Shown piece after piece: positions 1 to 14,499 of a stretch of 64,000 nt of DNA. The notes below the pieces were generated by a model that had not been told where the DNA came from, did not search any database, and worked only from the letters and a program-made list of their open reading frames with translations. The DNA is from Nemophila menziesii (Eukaryota; Streptophyta; Magnoliopsida; Boraginales; Hydrophyllaceae). The stretch's first letter is position 1; each line of letters begins with the position of its first letter. The translations under genes were made by a program, and so were the position numbers. The stretch is taken from NCBI GenBank assembly GCA_029959085.1, contig JARWIR010000043.1:2666001-2730000 (forward strand), read 5' to 3'.

Positions 1-3599
<3,599 letters not shown>

Positions 3600-4257
3600 G
3601 TTCACCACTCATGTCCCTGTAACATTTGCTCTAAACTGTCGACAAGTCCAACTTGAGATTTTGTTCTGTATAATTAGTTTGACGATAACGATATCATCTC
3701 TTTTCTGCAGCTTTCTTAAAATAGGAAGAAGAATTCTATCCAAGGTTTAGCAAACTTTAGCGTATTTTACAACTTGCAAGTATATCTTTCTTTAATTTGC
3801 AGGGGAAAAAATAATTGGATGTATTTTTTTTTTATTTGAATTATAATATAAATTTGTGGCATTTATGTGTACTTAAAGAGACACATGGTGAGGCACATAC
3901 ATGTAGAAAGTTATACGAGGGCGAGCATACATTTTGACATTATACGTGGGCTAGAGTATTACTCAGTGACATACTATGATGCTCTACTAGTAGACAGAGA
4001 TCCTAGATTCAATTATTCAATCATTCATTGTTCTCCAAGGAACCGAGTAACTTAAACGGAAAACTGAATATCCATCACTTTCAATAATAATGTTGTGATA
4101 AGTGAGATTCATCGCGAATAGTATAGCATTGCTGCTTTTCATCGCCTCTGCTGCAAAACTGAAATTGCAAAAAAAAAATCATCATTGTGTTGCTATAAAG
4201 AAGATAACAACTGTATCCTGCTAACAACAAGCCCGACAACTCCTTGTAATGCAAACA
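3600..4257. other. 3' flank of the ABCC gene and spacer
   Basis: Contains the transcript end of the ABCC gene (AT-rich, no clear AATAAA chosen) and then spacer before the decayed second copy. Short open frames here have no recognisable content. Confidence 0.6.
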
Positions 4258-6140
4258 CATTATCGATATTCAATAGTATATCTCGGTCCTCCTACGATTG
4301 TCTCACTAATTACTTTATCAGTAGTCTTAGCATTTGTTGTATTGGGAACCACAAGAAACACAAGTTCCAGTATAATATCATGAGAAACAGAGATTCCAAA
4401 CTGAAAGCCACTAATGAAATTCTTAATTACATGCTAGTAATCAAGTTTCAGGCTTGGGAAGAGAATTTTAACGCGTGAATCCAATCTTTTTGAGAATTTG
4501 AGTATAATTGCCTATCAAAGTTTATGTACTCGATGATTTCGTTTCACAAGCAATGATCACCTTAGAGCGATTAGATATAGATATATGACGAATGAGTAAG
4601 GAGCTAGTTGATAATTCAGTTGGGAGGGTCGAAGATCGTGAAGATAGAATTCCCATGGAAGTGAAAGACTGAGATTTTAGCTGGGATGACGAAAACAAAG
4701 ATGCGACTGTAAAAAACTTAGATTTTGAAATTAGGAAGTATTCTCTTTGTGCTGCTATAACGGGAGAGATACACAAATTATCCGGGAAGGTATGATCGAT
4801 CTTAATGCTCTTCTATTTTGAAATTGTTTGACTCAACTTTATTAATTATCAGGTCAGGGTATGTGGTACCACAGCTTATGCTGCACAAACATCGTGGATA
4901 CAGAATGGGACAATAGAGGAGAATATATTGTTTGGTTTGCGGATGAATACAAGGGAGCAATCAGGGTTTGCTGCTTGGTAAAGGACTTGGAAATGATGGA
5001 GTTCGGATATCAAACTAAAATTGGAGAGCGTGTATTAATCTTGGCTGTGGTAAGAAACAGCGGATTCAACTTGCTAGAGCTGTTTATCAAGATTGTGATG
5101 TTTATTTACTCGATCATGTGCTTAATGCAGTGGATGCTCACACCAGATCTCAGATATTTAAGGAATGTGTGAGAGGAACGCTCAAACATAAGACCATCAT
5201 ACTCGTTATACATCAAGTTGATTTTTTACATACCGCTGATCAGATTTTGGTAAGTTCTTAAACGGAAGGAGAGATAAGATTATTTCAATATACTATTTCT
5301 CTATATTATTTTTTAAATCCAGGTCATGCGTGAAGGGGCTATTGTGCAATTAGGAAGTATAATGCTTTACTCGAATCTAGCTCAGACTTTAAGGCACTTG
5401 CGTCCGCCCACGAAACCTCCATGGAACTTGTTAATGTAGAAGCCAGCAAAGAGAGCAAAACCTCCCCTGACCAACCATTCTCGACTCAAGAAAATGGTGA
5501 TAAATCAATCTTTGGAACATTCCAACCCTGATAAGAAATTTTCTGAACTTATAAGACCTCCTCTGACCAACCAGGGTTGGCTCGATTACTAAAGCGCCTC
5601 TTATTCATCATTTCTCTGAAAGCATCTCTGGAGTTATGAGGATCTGCTGTTCCGTGAAGCAAGAAAGGTTTAGCATTGAAAAATGTAAAGAGAGTGAATG
5701 CTAATTTGCGTATGGATTTCCATCACAACGGATCTAACGAGTGGTTAGGTTTCTGTTTGAAACTCATTTGAAGTCTCATACTTTGTGTTTCTACAATGTT
5801 CATGATTATCTTACCTAACAGTATCATTAATCCAGGTTTGCTAAATAATCATAATTTCCAGTTTTAGTTCTTTATATTTATGTAATGGTTCAAAAAAGTT
5901 GGTTTGTCAACATTTGGCTCGACACGATACACAATTCAAAAAATTTACATTTCTATTCACAATACGCTTCACAATTCGTGAACTATGCTTTACACCCTAA
6001 ATCCAGAAAATGTTGGTTTGTCACTCTCCTATGGGCTATCCCTCTATGTCATACTCTTCTGGGCCATCTTTATGAGTTTGTTTTGGATAAAGCAGTTTAC
6101 AAACATACCCTCGGAAGCAGAGTGGACAAAGAGAGATTTT
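4258..6140 (+). pseudogene. Decayed tandem copy of the ABCC gene, 5' fragment (first membrane domain to exon 3)
   Basis: Follows the functional copy exon by exon with heavy damage. 4260-4480 matches the start of the intact gene's visible exon. 4520-4790 carries an in-frame TGA and has lost the Walker A segment of NBD1. 4861-5250 keeps the [20 protein letters not shown] stretch but has frameshifts in the signature and Walker B regions. 5323-5530 matches the linker. Most of the second membrane domain is deleted, so 5575-5840 and 5990-6140 match only parts of exon 3. Similarity stops shortly before retroelement E1 begins at 6221. The remaining end of exon 3 and the NBD2 exon are found at 29964-30236. 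No protein could be made. Confidence 0.9.
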
Positions 6141-6220
6141 TTTCTTTTTTCTTTTTGGACATAACAAAGACAGAGAGATTTTACTGTTGGAATTATTAAG
6201 ATATATTAAGGGCTTTCTTT

Positions 6221-6416
6221 TATTATAAATAAATAATATAATTAGGTGGGTGTCCAAAGTTCAAAGGTCTTTCATATTTATATTTTATAATTGTGACATG
6301 TCACTATTTACCCTATAAATATAGGATCATTTCTTTGTAATAGAGTTAATAGTTTTTGGAAATACAAGAAACAAATTCTCTCCTTATTTTATCTTCTTCT
6401 CCTTAAGTTTATAACA
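6221..6416 (+). repeat. 5' LTR of E1
   Basis: Matches 28636-28838 nearly base for base apart from small indels. Contains CCTATAAATA (about 6312), a likely promoter TATA box, and ends TTTATAACA. Confidence 0.88.
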
Positions 6417-6542
6417 CGTTATCAACACGAATAAGTCTCTTCCTTAAAAGTGAAGCAAGATAGTCTAGAAGGTAAAGTCATTTGTCAGCAGAGTAGATTG
6501 CTTGTGTTCGAACCATGAATTGGTTGATTTAATTTTATGTCT

Positions 6543-6784
6543 TGTCGAAGAAATAAAAGGTTTATAAGAATGGTTTTATTGTAAAGATCGATGATTCTAA
6601 TGTGTTACATTGATGTGTTTATATAGCAAAGTATTGACTTGCTCACCAAGAACTTACCTAATCTAATCGACCTAATTACAGAATACGTAATATACACTAG
6701 CTATAATTAAGAGATACACAATATTCTAATTATACACTAGCTATAATTATAAGATACTAATTGTAATTAAGATATATTCGAACA
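6543..6784 (-). repeat. 3' LTR of E2
   Basis: 242 bases, TG...CA. Next to it, 6785-6797 reads on the minus strand as a polypurine tract (GAGGGGGGA) just before the LTR. Confidence 0.95.
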
Positions 6785-6797
6785 TCCCCCCTCAAAC

Positions 6798-9245
6798 TCA
6801 AGGTGGTGAGAATGATACCAACTTGAGTTTGTAGATCAAGTCTTGAAGACGCCCTAGAGGACGAGCTTTGGTGAAAATATCAGCAAGTTGGTCAGCTGAA
6901 GGTGTAAATTGAAGTTTCGTTGTGCCTTGAGCGACATGTTGTCGAATAAAGTGACAATCACATTCTATATGGCGAGTGCGCTCATGAAATACATCATTAT
7001 GGGCTATTTGGATAGCACTCTGATTATCACAGTGAAGAATGATACTATTTGACTGAGAAACTCCCATTTCTGCAAGAAGCCAACGAAGCCAAATTACCTC
7101 TTGAGTAGCATCAGCAAGGGCACGGTATTCGGCTTCAGTACTGGATCGGGCAACAACATTTTGCTTTTTACTACGCCAACAAAGAAGAGAATCACCCAGC
7201 ATAAAGCAAAACCCGGTCGTTGAGCGACGATCAGTAGAATCACCAGCCCAATCAGCATCGGAATAACCTCGTAAAATAAGAGAAAAGCAAGCAGAGAAAT
7301 GTAACCCATGAAATAAAGTTCCTTTTACATAGCGAAGAATACGAAGAACAGCTGTATAGTGGGTAGAGCGAGGTGCTGACATGAACTGACTAACCAAGTG
7401 AATAGCATAAGCGATATCAGGCCGAGTAACTGTGAGATAGATAAGACTACCAACCAATTGACGATATAAAGTAGGATCTGGAAGAGGTGTACCATCCATC
7501 GGAGTAAGTTTGAGATTCTGATCAAGAGGAGTGGATGTGATCTTACTATCAGTGAGTTGAGCACGAGCAAGAAGATCAGAGGAATACTTGGCTTGAGAAA
7601 GATAATAGCTCTGAATTAGAAGAAACCTCAATGCCAAGAAAGTAGCTAAGATTTCCAAGATCTTTCATCTCAAAGTGTTTCCCAAGAAAGGATTTCAACT
7701 CAGAAATACCAACCAAGTCATCACCTGTAATGATCATATCATCAACATAAAGTAATAATAGTATAATACCAACGGTAGAATGACGAATAAACAAGGCAGA
7801 GTCATGTTCACTAGATGTAAACCCAAAATCGCCGATGACAGAACTGAATTTAGAGAACCATGCACGAGGAGCCTGTTTAAGACCATAAAGAGCACGTAGA
7901 AGTTTACACACTTTATTTGAAGGATGTTGATAACCTAGTGGAGGTTTCATAAAGACTTCTTCTTCCAAATCTCCATTGAGAAAAGAATTTTTAACATCCA
8001 TCTGAAATAATTTCCATTGACGGACAGCAGCAACAACAATAAGACTTCGAACAGATGTCAAACGAGCAACAGGTGCAAAAGTTTTTTCATAATCTATACC
8101 ATACTCTTGAGTATACCCTTTGGCCACAAGACGGGCCTTATAACGCTCCACAGATCCATCTGAATGAGTTTTTATTTTATAAACCCACTTGCAACCCATA
8201 GCACGTTTTCCTGAGGGAAGATCAACCAAATCCCATGTATGTTTGTCTTCCAAGGCTTTCAATTCTTCTGTCATTGCTTTCTGCCACAAAGGATGTGCAC
8301 TAGCCTCGCGATAGGTCTGTGGCTCATGAAGAGAAAAAACAGTGGAATAGACAACATAACCACGAAGGTAAACAGGAGTAGTTCTTACCCGGGGAGGAAG
8401 AGACTCTGTGACTGGTGGGGACTCTATGGTTTCTGAGGATGAATGTGGAAGGACAACGTTGAGTACATGCCCATCATTCGGAGCAGGTGCCTCTGGGATG
8501 ATCGTTTCTGGTGAAGGACTTGAATTCGAACTTGTGTTTGTACATGTACCTGTTTCACTGTCATCATCGGGAAAAAGAGATAGAGTAGGGTCTGTGAACA
8601 AAGGAAGCGAAGGCGGGTGAGGAATAGAGAAAGAAGAGATCGATGAAAACATTTTATTTTCCCAAAATACTACGTGACAAGATATGCGAAGACGTTTAGA
8701 GAGTGGACCCCAACAACGATACCCTTTATGTTCAGTCCCATACCCAATGAAGCAACAAAGTCGGACCCGAGGTTCAAGTTTAGTGCGCTCATGGGGAGGG
8801 AGTAACACAAAGCATGCACAACCAAAAATACGCAAGTGGTGATAGACAGGTGGTGTAGTGTGAAGACGCTCATAGGGTGAGAGGTTACCAGTAATAGGAG
8901 ATGGTAATCTATTTATAATAAATACTGCTGTAAGGGAAGCTTCCCCCAAAAGCGTTCAGGACAAGAGGCAGAAATAAGGAATGTGCGAGTCATATCAAGG
9001 ATATGTCTATGTGTTCGCTCGGCACGTCCATTTTGTTGAGAGGTGTGGGGACACGATCGATGTGAGATAGTACCATGTTGACGAAAGAGATCTAATATAG
9101 TAGAGTCTTTTTATTCCATGGCATTATCTGCACGAAGAATCTTAATACGTTTGGAAAATTGTGTGTATATCATGTTAGTGAATTCAGAATAAATGCGAGG
9201 CAAATCAGATCGTTTATGCATGAGATAGATCCAAGTAAAACGGGA
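6798..9245 (-). pseudogene. E2 pol, second half: integrase C-terminal part, reverse transcriptase, RNase H
   Basis: Reading leftwards from 9245: the integrase core resumes after the E3 insertion (SRFTWIYLM..., ILRADNA). A premature TAA lies near 9111 and a frame change before 8949. 8949-7576 holds the integrase tail, a Ser/Pro-rich linker, then RT with AMGCKWVYKIK, YKARLVAKGYTQ, MDVKNSFLNG, LYGLKQAPRAW and the catalytic LLLYVDDMIITG. A second frame change near 7620 leads into RNase H, 7658-6798, with DADWAG, STEAEYRAL and a C-terminal QLADIFTKARP. It ends with TAG-flanked PP near 6798. RT motifs are complete, but the stops and frameshifts mean no active polyprotein. Confidence 0.94.
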
Positions 9246-9250
9246 ATAGT
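9246..9250. repeat. Target-site duplication ATAGT of E3 (left copy)
   Basis: Same five bases at 20538-20542. Removing E3 and one copy rejoins the E2 integrase exactly at its conserved Asp-Asp-Tyr-Ser. Confidence 0.95.
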
Positions 9251-10775
9251 TGGTGTCGCCTAGGGTGTGATAAAAATATGACAAAATAAAGTCTAGAAAA
9301 CTACGCACTCTCACCCTAGACAGGCACAGTACTGCAAGTATTACAGGACGTATGCAAGTTTTAGTTAGTAAGTTGAGTTCGTTCTCAGGGATTTAAGTGT
9401 GTTATACAAATGGGTAGCAATAACGAGTAGAAGTAAATAATTAAAGACAGAAAATAAAAGATATGAATTTCGAGAATAATTCATTAAACTAAGAAAATAA
9501 AGACAATAAAATAAAATACTAAGAATATGAGATGAGAGATATAGCTTAGGTTTTGCTAGTATGCACTAATCCTTCTAATTCTTTCTATTAGATCTAGTTT
9601 ATAAGGGAGAATATTAGCTCTTGTATACTTAGTCAGGATTCTAAATTCCCATACCTTAGACCTTGAAAGCGACTAAGGGGGCTACGGGACAACCAAGACG
9701 TGGTTTCAAATAGGGTTATCAAGCGCTACCAAGGCACTAAGCAAACACTTCAATCAATTGGTGATATGGTGATTAAAACAAACCCTAATGACTATCTAGT
9801 TAGAATCATGTTTTGTCAGAACTAATATCGACACTAGACGTTATGTGGTGGTTCAATAGTTAAACACCCAGTTAAGGAGAACATCTAACTACTATTAAAA
9901 CAATCCTAAAGTGGTCAGTTCTAGGAAAGACAATAAATCAAGACACATAAACAAATATAAAGGTAAGTAGCTAATATCAGATTAAAACATGTAATTCCCA
10001 AAGAAAATTAGATAGAAGAATTAGAATTCATAGATTATACATGATGCAAAACCCAAGCTATGGGGAGTTTAGTTCATACCTGAAGGAAATAAACTAAAAG
10101 AAATTACAAAAGACATCATCTTGCTCTCTACAATGACTAAGAAATAATTATAAGGTTTTGGACTGAGCAAGGAGAATTTTACAAGTGATATAAGGGTGTA
10201 TTTATAGGTGTTTAGAAGACCTAATTCGTTTTCTTGAGGAAGAGATAAAGTATTGGACTCCTAGCCCAACTCAAATTCGTATGGAAATAAAGATAAACAC
10301 TGCGGGACCGTTTTGAGCATATCTTCTTCGTTATTGCTCGGTTTTTTCTCCATTATATACCAAAAGAATCCTCACAGAATTATCTACGTCCCTATAAGAG
10401 GAAATTACCAAAATCGGCTTCCTTCTAGGAGTATTCGCCACTTCTTTAGGCGTGTGCTGCAGAATCTCAGATTTAGGCAGCTTTTCCTTTTCCATCTTTT
10501 TAGCTTTTGTTTCCTTATCTCCAACTACCATGCAAATCTCTTTCCATATGTTGTAGTATTTGACTTGGACTCTAATTAATCTCCATAATTATCTTTAAAG
10601 CTTCACACTAAATAAACAATTAAATCCAATATGCTCTAAAAATATTATTTTACTAAATCAAGACTCAAAATAGGAAAGTGCACTATTTCTCAAGAAAATC
10701 GACTATTATGAATTCTAAATCAGTAAAAATGATGTCTCATCCTAACATAAATCTATCACAAATGAGGAGACATCA
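9251..10775 (-). repeat. 3' LTR of E3
   Basis: 1525 bases, the same length as the 5' LTR. By eye I count about 7 substitutions in 9251-10140 but about 22 in 10140-10775 (the U3 side). The U5 side has the family's conserved words CTGCAAGTATTAC and TTCGTTCTCAGGGA. Confidence 0.95.
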
Positions 10776-10811
10776 AGACCCCCAACTCAAAGTTGTATCG
10801 TCCCGATACAA
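10776..10811 (-). promoter_or_regulatory. Polypurine tract and adjacent hairpin of E3 (3' LTR side)
   Basis: On the minus strand: stem TTGTATCG, loop GGA, stem CGATACAA (10811-10793), then CTTTGAGTTGGGGGTCT, then the LTR start TGATG. The G-rich tract should prime plus-strand DNA synthesis. The hairpin is discussed in the findings. Confidence 0.85.
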
Positions 10812-12236
10812 TAAAGATAAAAACAAAGGGAAGTCTATAAATACACACTTGTAAAATTCTCAACACAATGGGAAAAAGCATAGCAGAATATATAGAATAA
10901 ACCTAAAGCACATAACTAAGAAAATTTCATGCAATAATATTCATAAACTATATACCTGTACACTTCTCATATCCACAGTCAACACGGCTTGAATTCAAGA
11001 TCAGATTAGTTTCGAATTGTAAGAAGGATTGGGACTTTACTTAGTTCCCCAAGGAAGCTATAGATTGTTCATCGAACTTTACTAGTATTCAAAGATCCAC
11101 TTAACTACTCTCTAATGGTTCAATCACTTCTCAATTACATAGCAAAGAATCACAAGGTCTTTAAGGTTGTAATTTAGGCTTAGGGACGGTATGATAGTAT
11201 ATTTGGATAATTTGGAGTAAGCTTTTGGCTCTCTCCTCACTAGCCATCAACGAATCGCCCTAGAGCTTGAGTTACCCTCATAAAACGTTTCTCACTCAAC
11301 CCAATGAATTCCTTGATGCACAGTTTAGCATCCCCAATAACCCAATTAAAGCCTAAGATGTTCACATAAAATTCCACTTTGCCGGTCCGAATATATATAT
11401 TTTCTTTTCTTTTCAAATCAATTTCTTAAGCTATGACTCTCTTTTTGATATTGAGATATCATGCCAATTTATCATATATATATTTCTCTTTTAATTCCCT
11501 TGTTGGCAAATTTAGCTCGTAGCTTCTTTTTCATTCACTTTTACCCCGGCAAAGGGTTACAATAAAAATCTGTGAATCATCAATATAAAGCACAAAGCAC
11601 AATTAATAAGCTCAAAAATCCCATCCCAATAACAATTCCCATAATGGTGGACCCACCACCCCAAACTCAAGCTCTAAAACAACTGTCTATTCATCGCGAT
11701 TCGAGTGCGAGTCATATGGGAAATTCCTATAATCTAAAGGGATATGGCTTATAACGTGTTTCAATAAAAATATTTAGAAAGGCTAGAAGGGGCTTAGAAG
11801 GATATAGCATATAATATCAAAAATCACAAGGTGAGAAGGTATAAAAAGGCTTCAAAGGCTTCAAATATGAAAGAACCGCCTTAATCACTTTCTACACTAT
11901 GTGATTTCGTTTTTTCTTACCTTTAGCACTTTCATCAAATGGTTTATCAAATAGCTTGGATCTCACGGCCTACACACTTCTCAAGGTTCCCTGAGATCGA
12001 ACATACTTTCTATCGCATTGTTCACTAATCTTTTCTTTACTATCAACGTGTGTTTTCCTGCAAATACTCAAAGCATACAAATAACATAGCTCATAAACAT
12101 ATTACTTACTATCATTAATTCACTGAGCTTATGCTTTCAAGCTATTAAACACACTCTACATCTAATTCCCATGTATCAAAAATTTTAATTTCTACCTAAA
12201 AACAGAAAAATGGAGATGAGAGACAACGAATCCCCA
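10812..12236 (-). other. Long untranslated stretch of E3 between the Athila-type ORF and the LTR
   Basis: About 1.4 kb without a real gene. The same sequence, diverged and on the other strand, is present at 49715-50832 next to another LTR of the family, so it is a standing part of the element. Open frames here (such as 11572-11754) are not conserved in that copy. Confidence 0.75.
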
Positions 12237-12275
12237 CACCCCCAACTCAAAAATGAGTCGTGTCCCCACGACTCG
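12237..12275 (-). promoter_or_regulatory. Second hairpin plus polypurine-like motif of E3
   Basis: Minus strand: stem GAGTCGTG, loop GGGA, stem CACGACTC (12274-12255), then ATTTTTGAGTTGGGGGTG. It has the same layout as the module at the LTR border but lies about 1.45 kb inside, just after the Athila-type ORF. A diverged copy is at 46004-46040. Confidence 0.8.
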
Positions 12276-12318
12276 AAAAAGACTCGAAAAAGAAAGTAAA
12301 ATTAGCAGATAAACATAT

Positions 12319-13560
12319 TTACAGAAATGGTAAGGAAGAAAGAGAACATACTCTCGAGGCTTTTTGCCTCGCATCATTGACATCCAAGGTTGGATTTGCT
12401 GGATCTTTCGTTAATTGCTCAAGGAGTTTCATGATGTGCACTTGATTAGCGTTGATTTGTGCCACATCTTTGACCAATGAAGTTTGAGCTGCTTCGAATT
12501 TCGTTAAACGCTCCTCCATCTTCTCTTGCCAACTTTGCTCCTTTTCTTCTTTCGAGACTTGCGTAGAACCCGCTCTTCGAAAGATATCCTTGATCCAATC
12601 ATTATCAATATAACGCGTCTTAAACTCGAGTTTCTCTTCTTCACCCAATGTAACATTCGCTTTTCGCACAAGACACGTGATCATAGTCGGAAATTTAACA
12701 TTATAAACTGATTTAGGAGAGACCGAAAATCGTATCACCTCCTCATAGATCAACTGTGCCACATCTACTTCTTCTCCTCTCAAAATACAGTCCAACAGTA
12801 GAGCGTACTTCATAGTCACATCCAAAGTTCGTGTGTTCCCAAAGACATTAGGAGTAAGGAAATTGTGCCAAATTCTCGCATCCGATTGAAGATATTTGTA
12901 AGGCCAAGGTGCCTTCAATTCTCCCTTATGTGATTGCACTTTCTCCTTGTCTAATACATGCTCAAAAAGTAATTCCTCGTCAAAGATTTTTCGTTTAGCA
13001 ACCGCTTCTTCAAATTTGCAACAACCTTTCAATTTCTTAAACTTGAAGTGGTTTCTAATCTCCTCAACTGTGAAAGGAACTAACTTTCCTCTAATCGGAA
13101 CACAACCTTTGCTATCTCGGCTAAAGAGGCCTAAATAGAACTCCAAAACTAACTCATGACATAATTCAGAACGTCTTACCATGAACGTAGACCAACCCAA
13201 TTTCTCACCAAGCTCTATGAATCTCGCGTATTCTCCTGTACCAACTTCTTCCTTGAATACTTTCTCATAAGCAAAGGGTAGTTCTTTCAATTGTTTCTCT
13301 GCAGAAGCTTTCAGGGCCCTTGAAGCTTCCTCTTTCTTCTTGGGTGTAGGACCTTGTGGAAGTTGTGTTTTCTCCTTTGCATAAAAGTAAAGCTTTTTAC
13401 CATTACGATCACACAAAGTTATACCTCCATCTTCAACATTGTCTTTACCCTTTGATTTAGAACTAGATCCTTTGTCAATTGATTTCTTCTTGATTGAATC
13501 CAATACCTTGATTTTCTTCACCTCCCTCTTGTTAGCTAATATTGTTGTTCTATTAGTCAT
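12319..13560 (-). CDS. Athila-type 'putative plant transposon protein' ORF of E3
   Basis: Intact frame of about 413 residues from the first ATG (13560; an in-frame TTG at 13566 is less likely). The N-terminal 70 residues are Lys/Ser-rich. The middle (about 90-330) has the style of the plant transposon protein domain found in Athila elements (Pfam Transposase_32 type): EFYLGLFSRDSKGCVPIRG, a FTVEEIRNHFKFKKLKGC-like stretch and a RIWHNFLTPN-like stretch. The C-terminal part looks coiled-coil (EKMEERLTKFEAA onward). No signal peptide or membrane helix is evident, so I do not call it envelope. A decayed homologue on the plus strand lies at 44950-45906. Function is unknown; placement downstream of the pol remnant fits the Athila layout. 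Confidence 0.85.
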   Translation of the reverse strand: MTNRTTILANKREVKKIKVLDSIKKKSIDKGSSSKSKGKDNVEDGGITLCDRNGKKLYFYAKEKTQLPQGPTPKKKEEASRALKASAEKQLKELPFAYEKVFKEEVGTGEYARFIELGEKLGWSTFMVRRSELCHELVLEFYLGLFSRDSKGCVPIRGKLVPFTVEEIRNHFKFKKLKGCCKFEEAVAKRKIFDEELLFEHVLDKEKVQSHKGELKAPWPYKYLQSDARIWHNFLTPNVFGNTRTLDVTMKYALLLDCILRGEEVDVAQLIYEEVIRFSVSPKSVYNVKFPTMITCLVRKANVTLGEEEKLEFKTRYIDNDWIKDIFRRAGSTQVSKEEKEQSWQEKMEERLTKFEAAQTSLVKDVAQINANQVHIMKLLEQLTKDPANPTLDVNDARQKASRVCSLSSLPFL

Positions 13561-13568
13561 CCTCAATT

Positions 13569-13585
13569 AACCCCCAACTCAAAGC
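13569..13585 (-). promoter_or_regulatory. Third CTTTGAGTTGGGGGT motif of E3
   Basis: The same G-rich word as the polypurine tract, directly upstream of the ATG of the Athila-type ORF. No matching GGA-loop hairpin is visible beside it. Confidence 0.55.
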
Positions 13586-13974
13586 TTTAACAACCCTTGA
13601 AATTTGAACTTGTGAATTATTGGTTGAACAAGCTTGATTTGGCTTAGGAAAGATGAATGGATGATGAATCTCTATGTGGGTGAGGTGGATTTATAATGGG
13701 TTGGCTTGGATTTAAGAAATTGTAGGATGAATTGTGAAAATTTAGGCTCTTGATTCTTCAATTTGATGGATTTGGTGAGGATTGGTGGCTTGAATTTCTC
13801 TTGTAATGAGGTGGAGAAAGGATTAGATGTGTTTTTCTTTATGATTGGGTAGTGTTTTGATGATTGGTGAAGGTTTTGATGAGCTAATGGAGTTGGGAGA
13901 GTTTTGGAGAAGAGAAAGAGGCTTGAGGTTTATTAAATTCGGAATAATGAGCTCAATACCTCTTTTATAGGCTT
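13586..13974 (-). other. Untranslated spacer upstream of the Athila-type ORF of E3
   Basis: Low-complexity spacer, T/G-rich on the plus strand, without a convincing frame. It probably serves as leader for the downstream ORF. Confidence 0.5.
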
Positions 13975-14280
13975 AAATCCGCAACTTTCTCTCTCCAGCG
14001 GCGCGGCACGGTGCATAGGTGCGGACTAGGGGTACACCGCGGGGTGTACCGCAGCTTCTGTAGGTCGAAAATTTTCGCCTCGGAAAAATATCCGTGATAG
14101 CACCCCGTGGCACGGGTTTTGGCCGTGCGGTGCATGGCACGGACTAGGGTCCAGTGTACCGCAGCCAACAACTCCAAAAATTTTCGTCTCGGTATAAAAC
14201 ACGTGGCATCGACCCGTGGCACGGGTTTCTTCCTCTGCGGTATACCGCGACTGAGGTCCGGTATACCGCAGCTCTGCTTT
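13975..14280. repeat. GC-rich imperfect tandem repeat, three units of about 108 bases
   Basis: Units end in TACCGCAGC at 14055, 14165 and 14272 (spacing 110 and 107). Shared words are GTGGCACGGGTTT, a GACTAGG-like word before the end of the unit, and AAAATTTTCG. The palindrome GGTACACCGCGGGGTGTACC lies in the first unit. It is markedly GC-rich against an AT-rich surrounding. Confidence 0.85.
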
Positions 14281-14424
14281 AGCTTTTCCGAAAAATTCTG
14301 TTTCTTCCCTAACTCGATTTCTCCAATACCTAAGCATCAAAAACACTAATACCTTTCTCAAATATACAATATCAACTAAAAATAACTAAACTAAACATAA
14401 ACAAAAAACGTAAAAGGCATAAAA

Positions 14425-14480
14425 ACATAAAAAATTGCGGGTTGTCTCCCGTACAGCACTTTTATTTAACGTCTTTCAAA
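14425..14480 (-). other. Post-pol motif of plant gypsy elements
   Basis: On the minus strand reads GTGCTGTACGGGAGACAACCCGC shortly after the pol stop. It resembles, from memory, the GCGCT...TTGGGAGGCAACCC motif found downstream of pol in many plant gypsy elements. Role unknown. Confidence 0.55.
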
Positions 14481-14499
14481 GTTAGACGTGTTACCTCTA

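Noticed and set aside
10313..10579. Open frames in the E3 LTRs (also 18227-18463 and 20075-20341)
   Set aside because: They are repeated because the LTR is repeated, start and length vary between copies, and no domain is visible.
12319..13560. Retroviral envelope gene
   Set aside because: Its position fits the env-like place of Athila, but I see no signal peptide or membrane helix, and the middle matches the plant transposon protein type.
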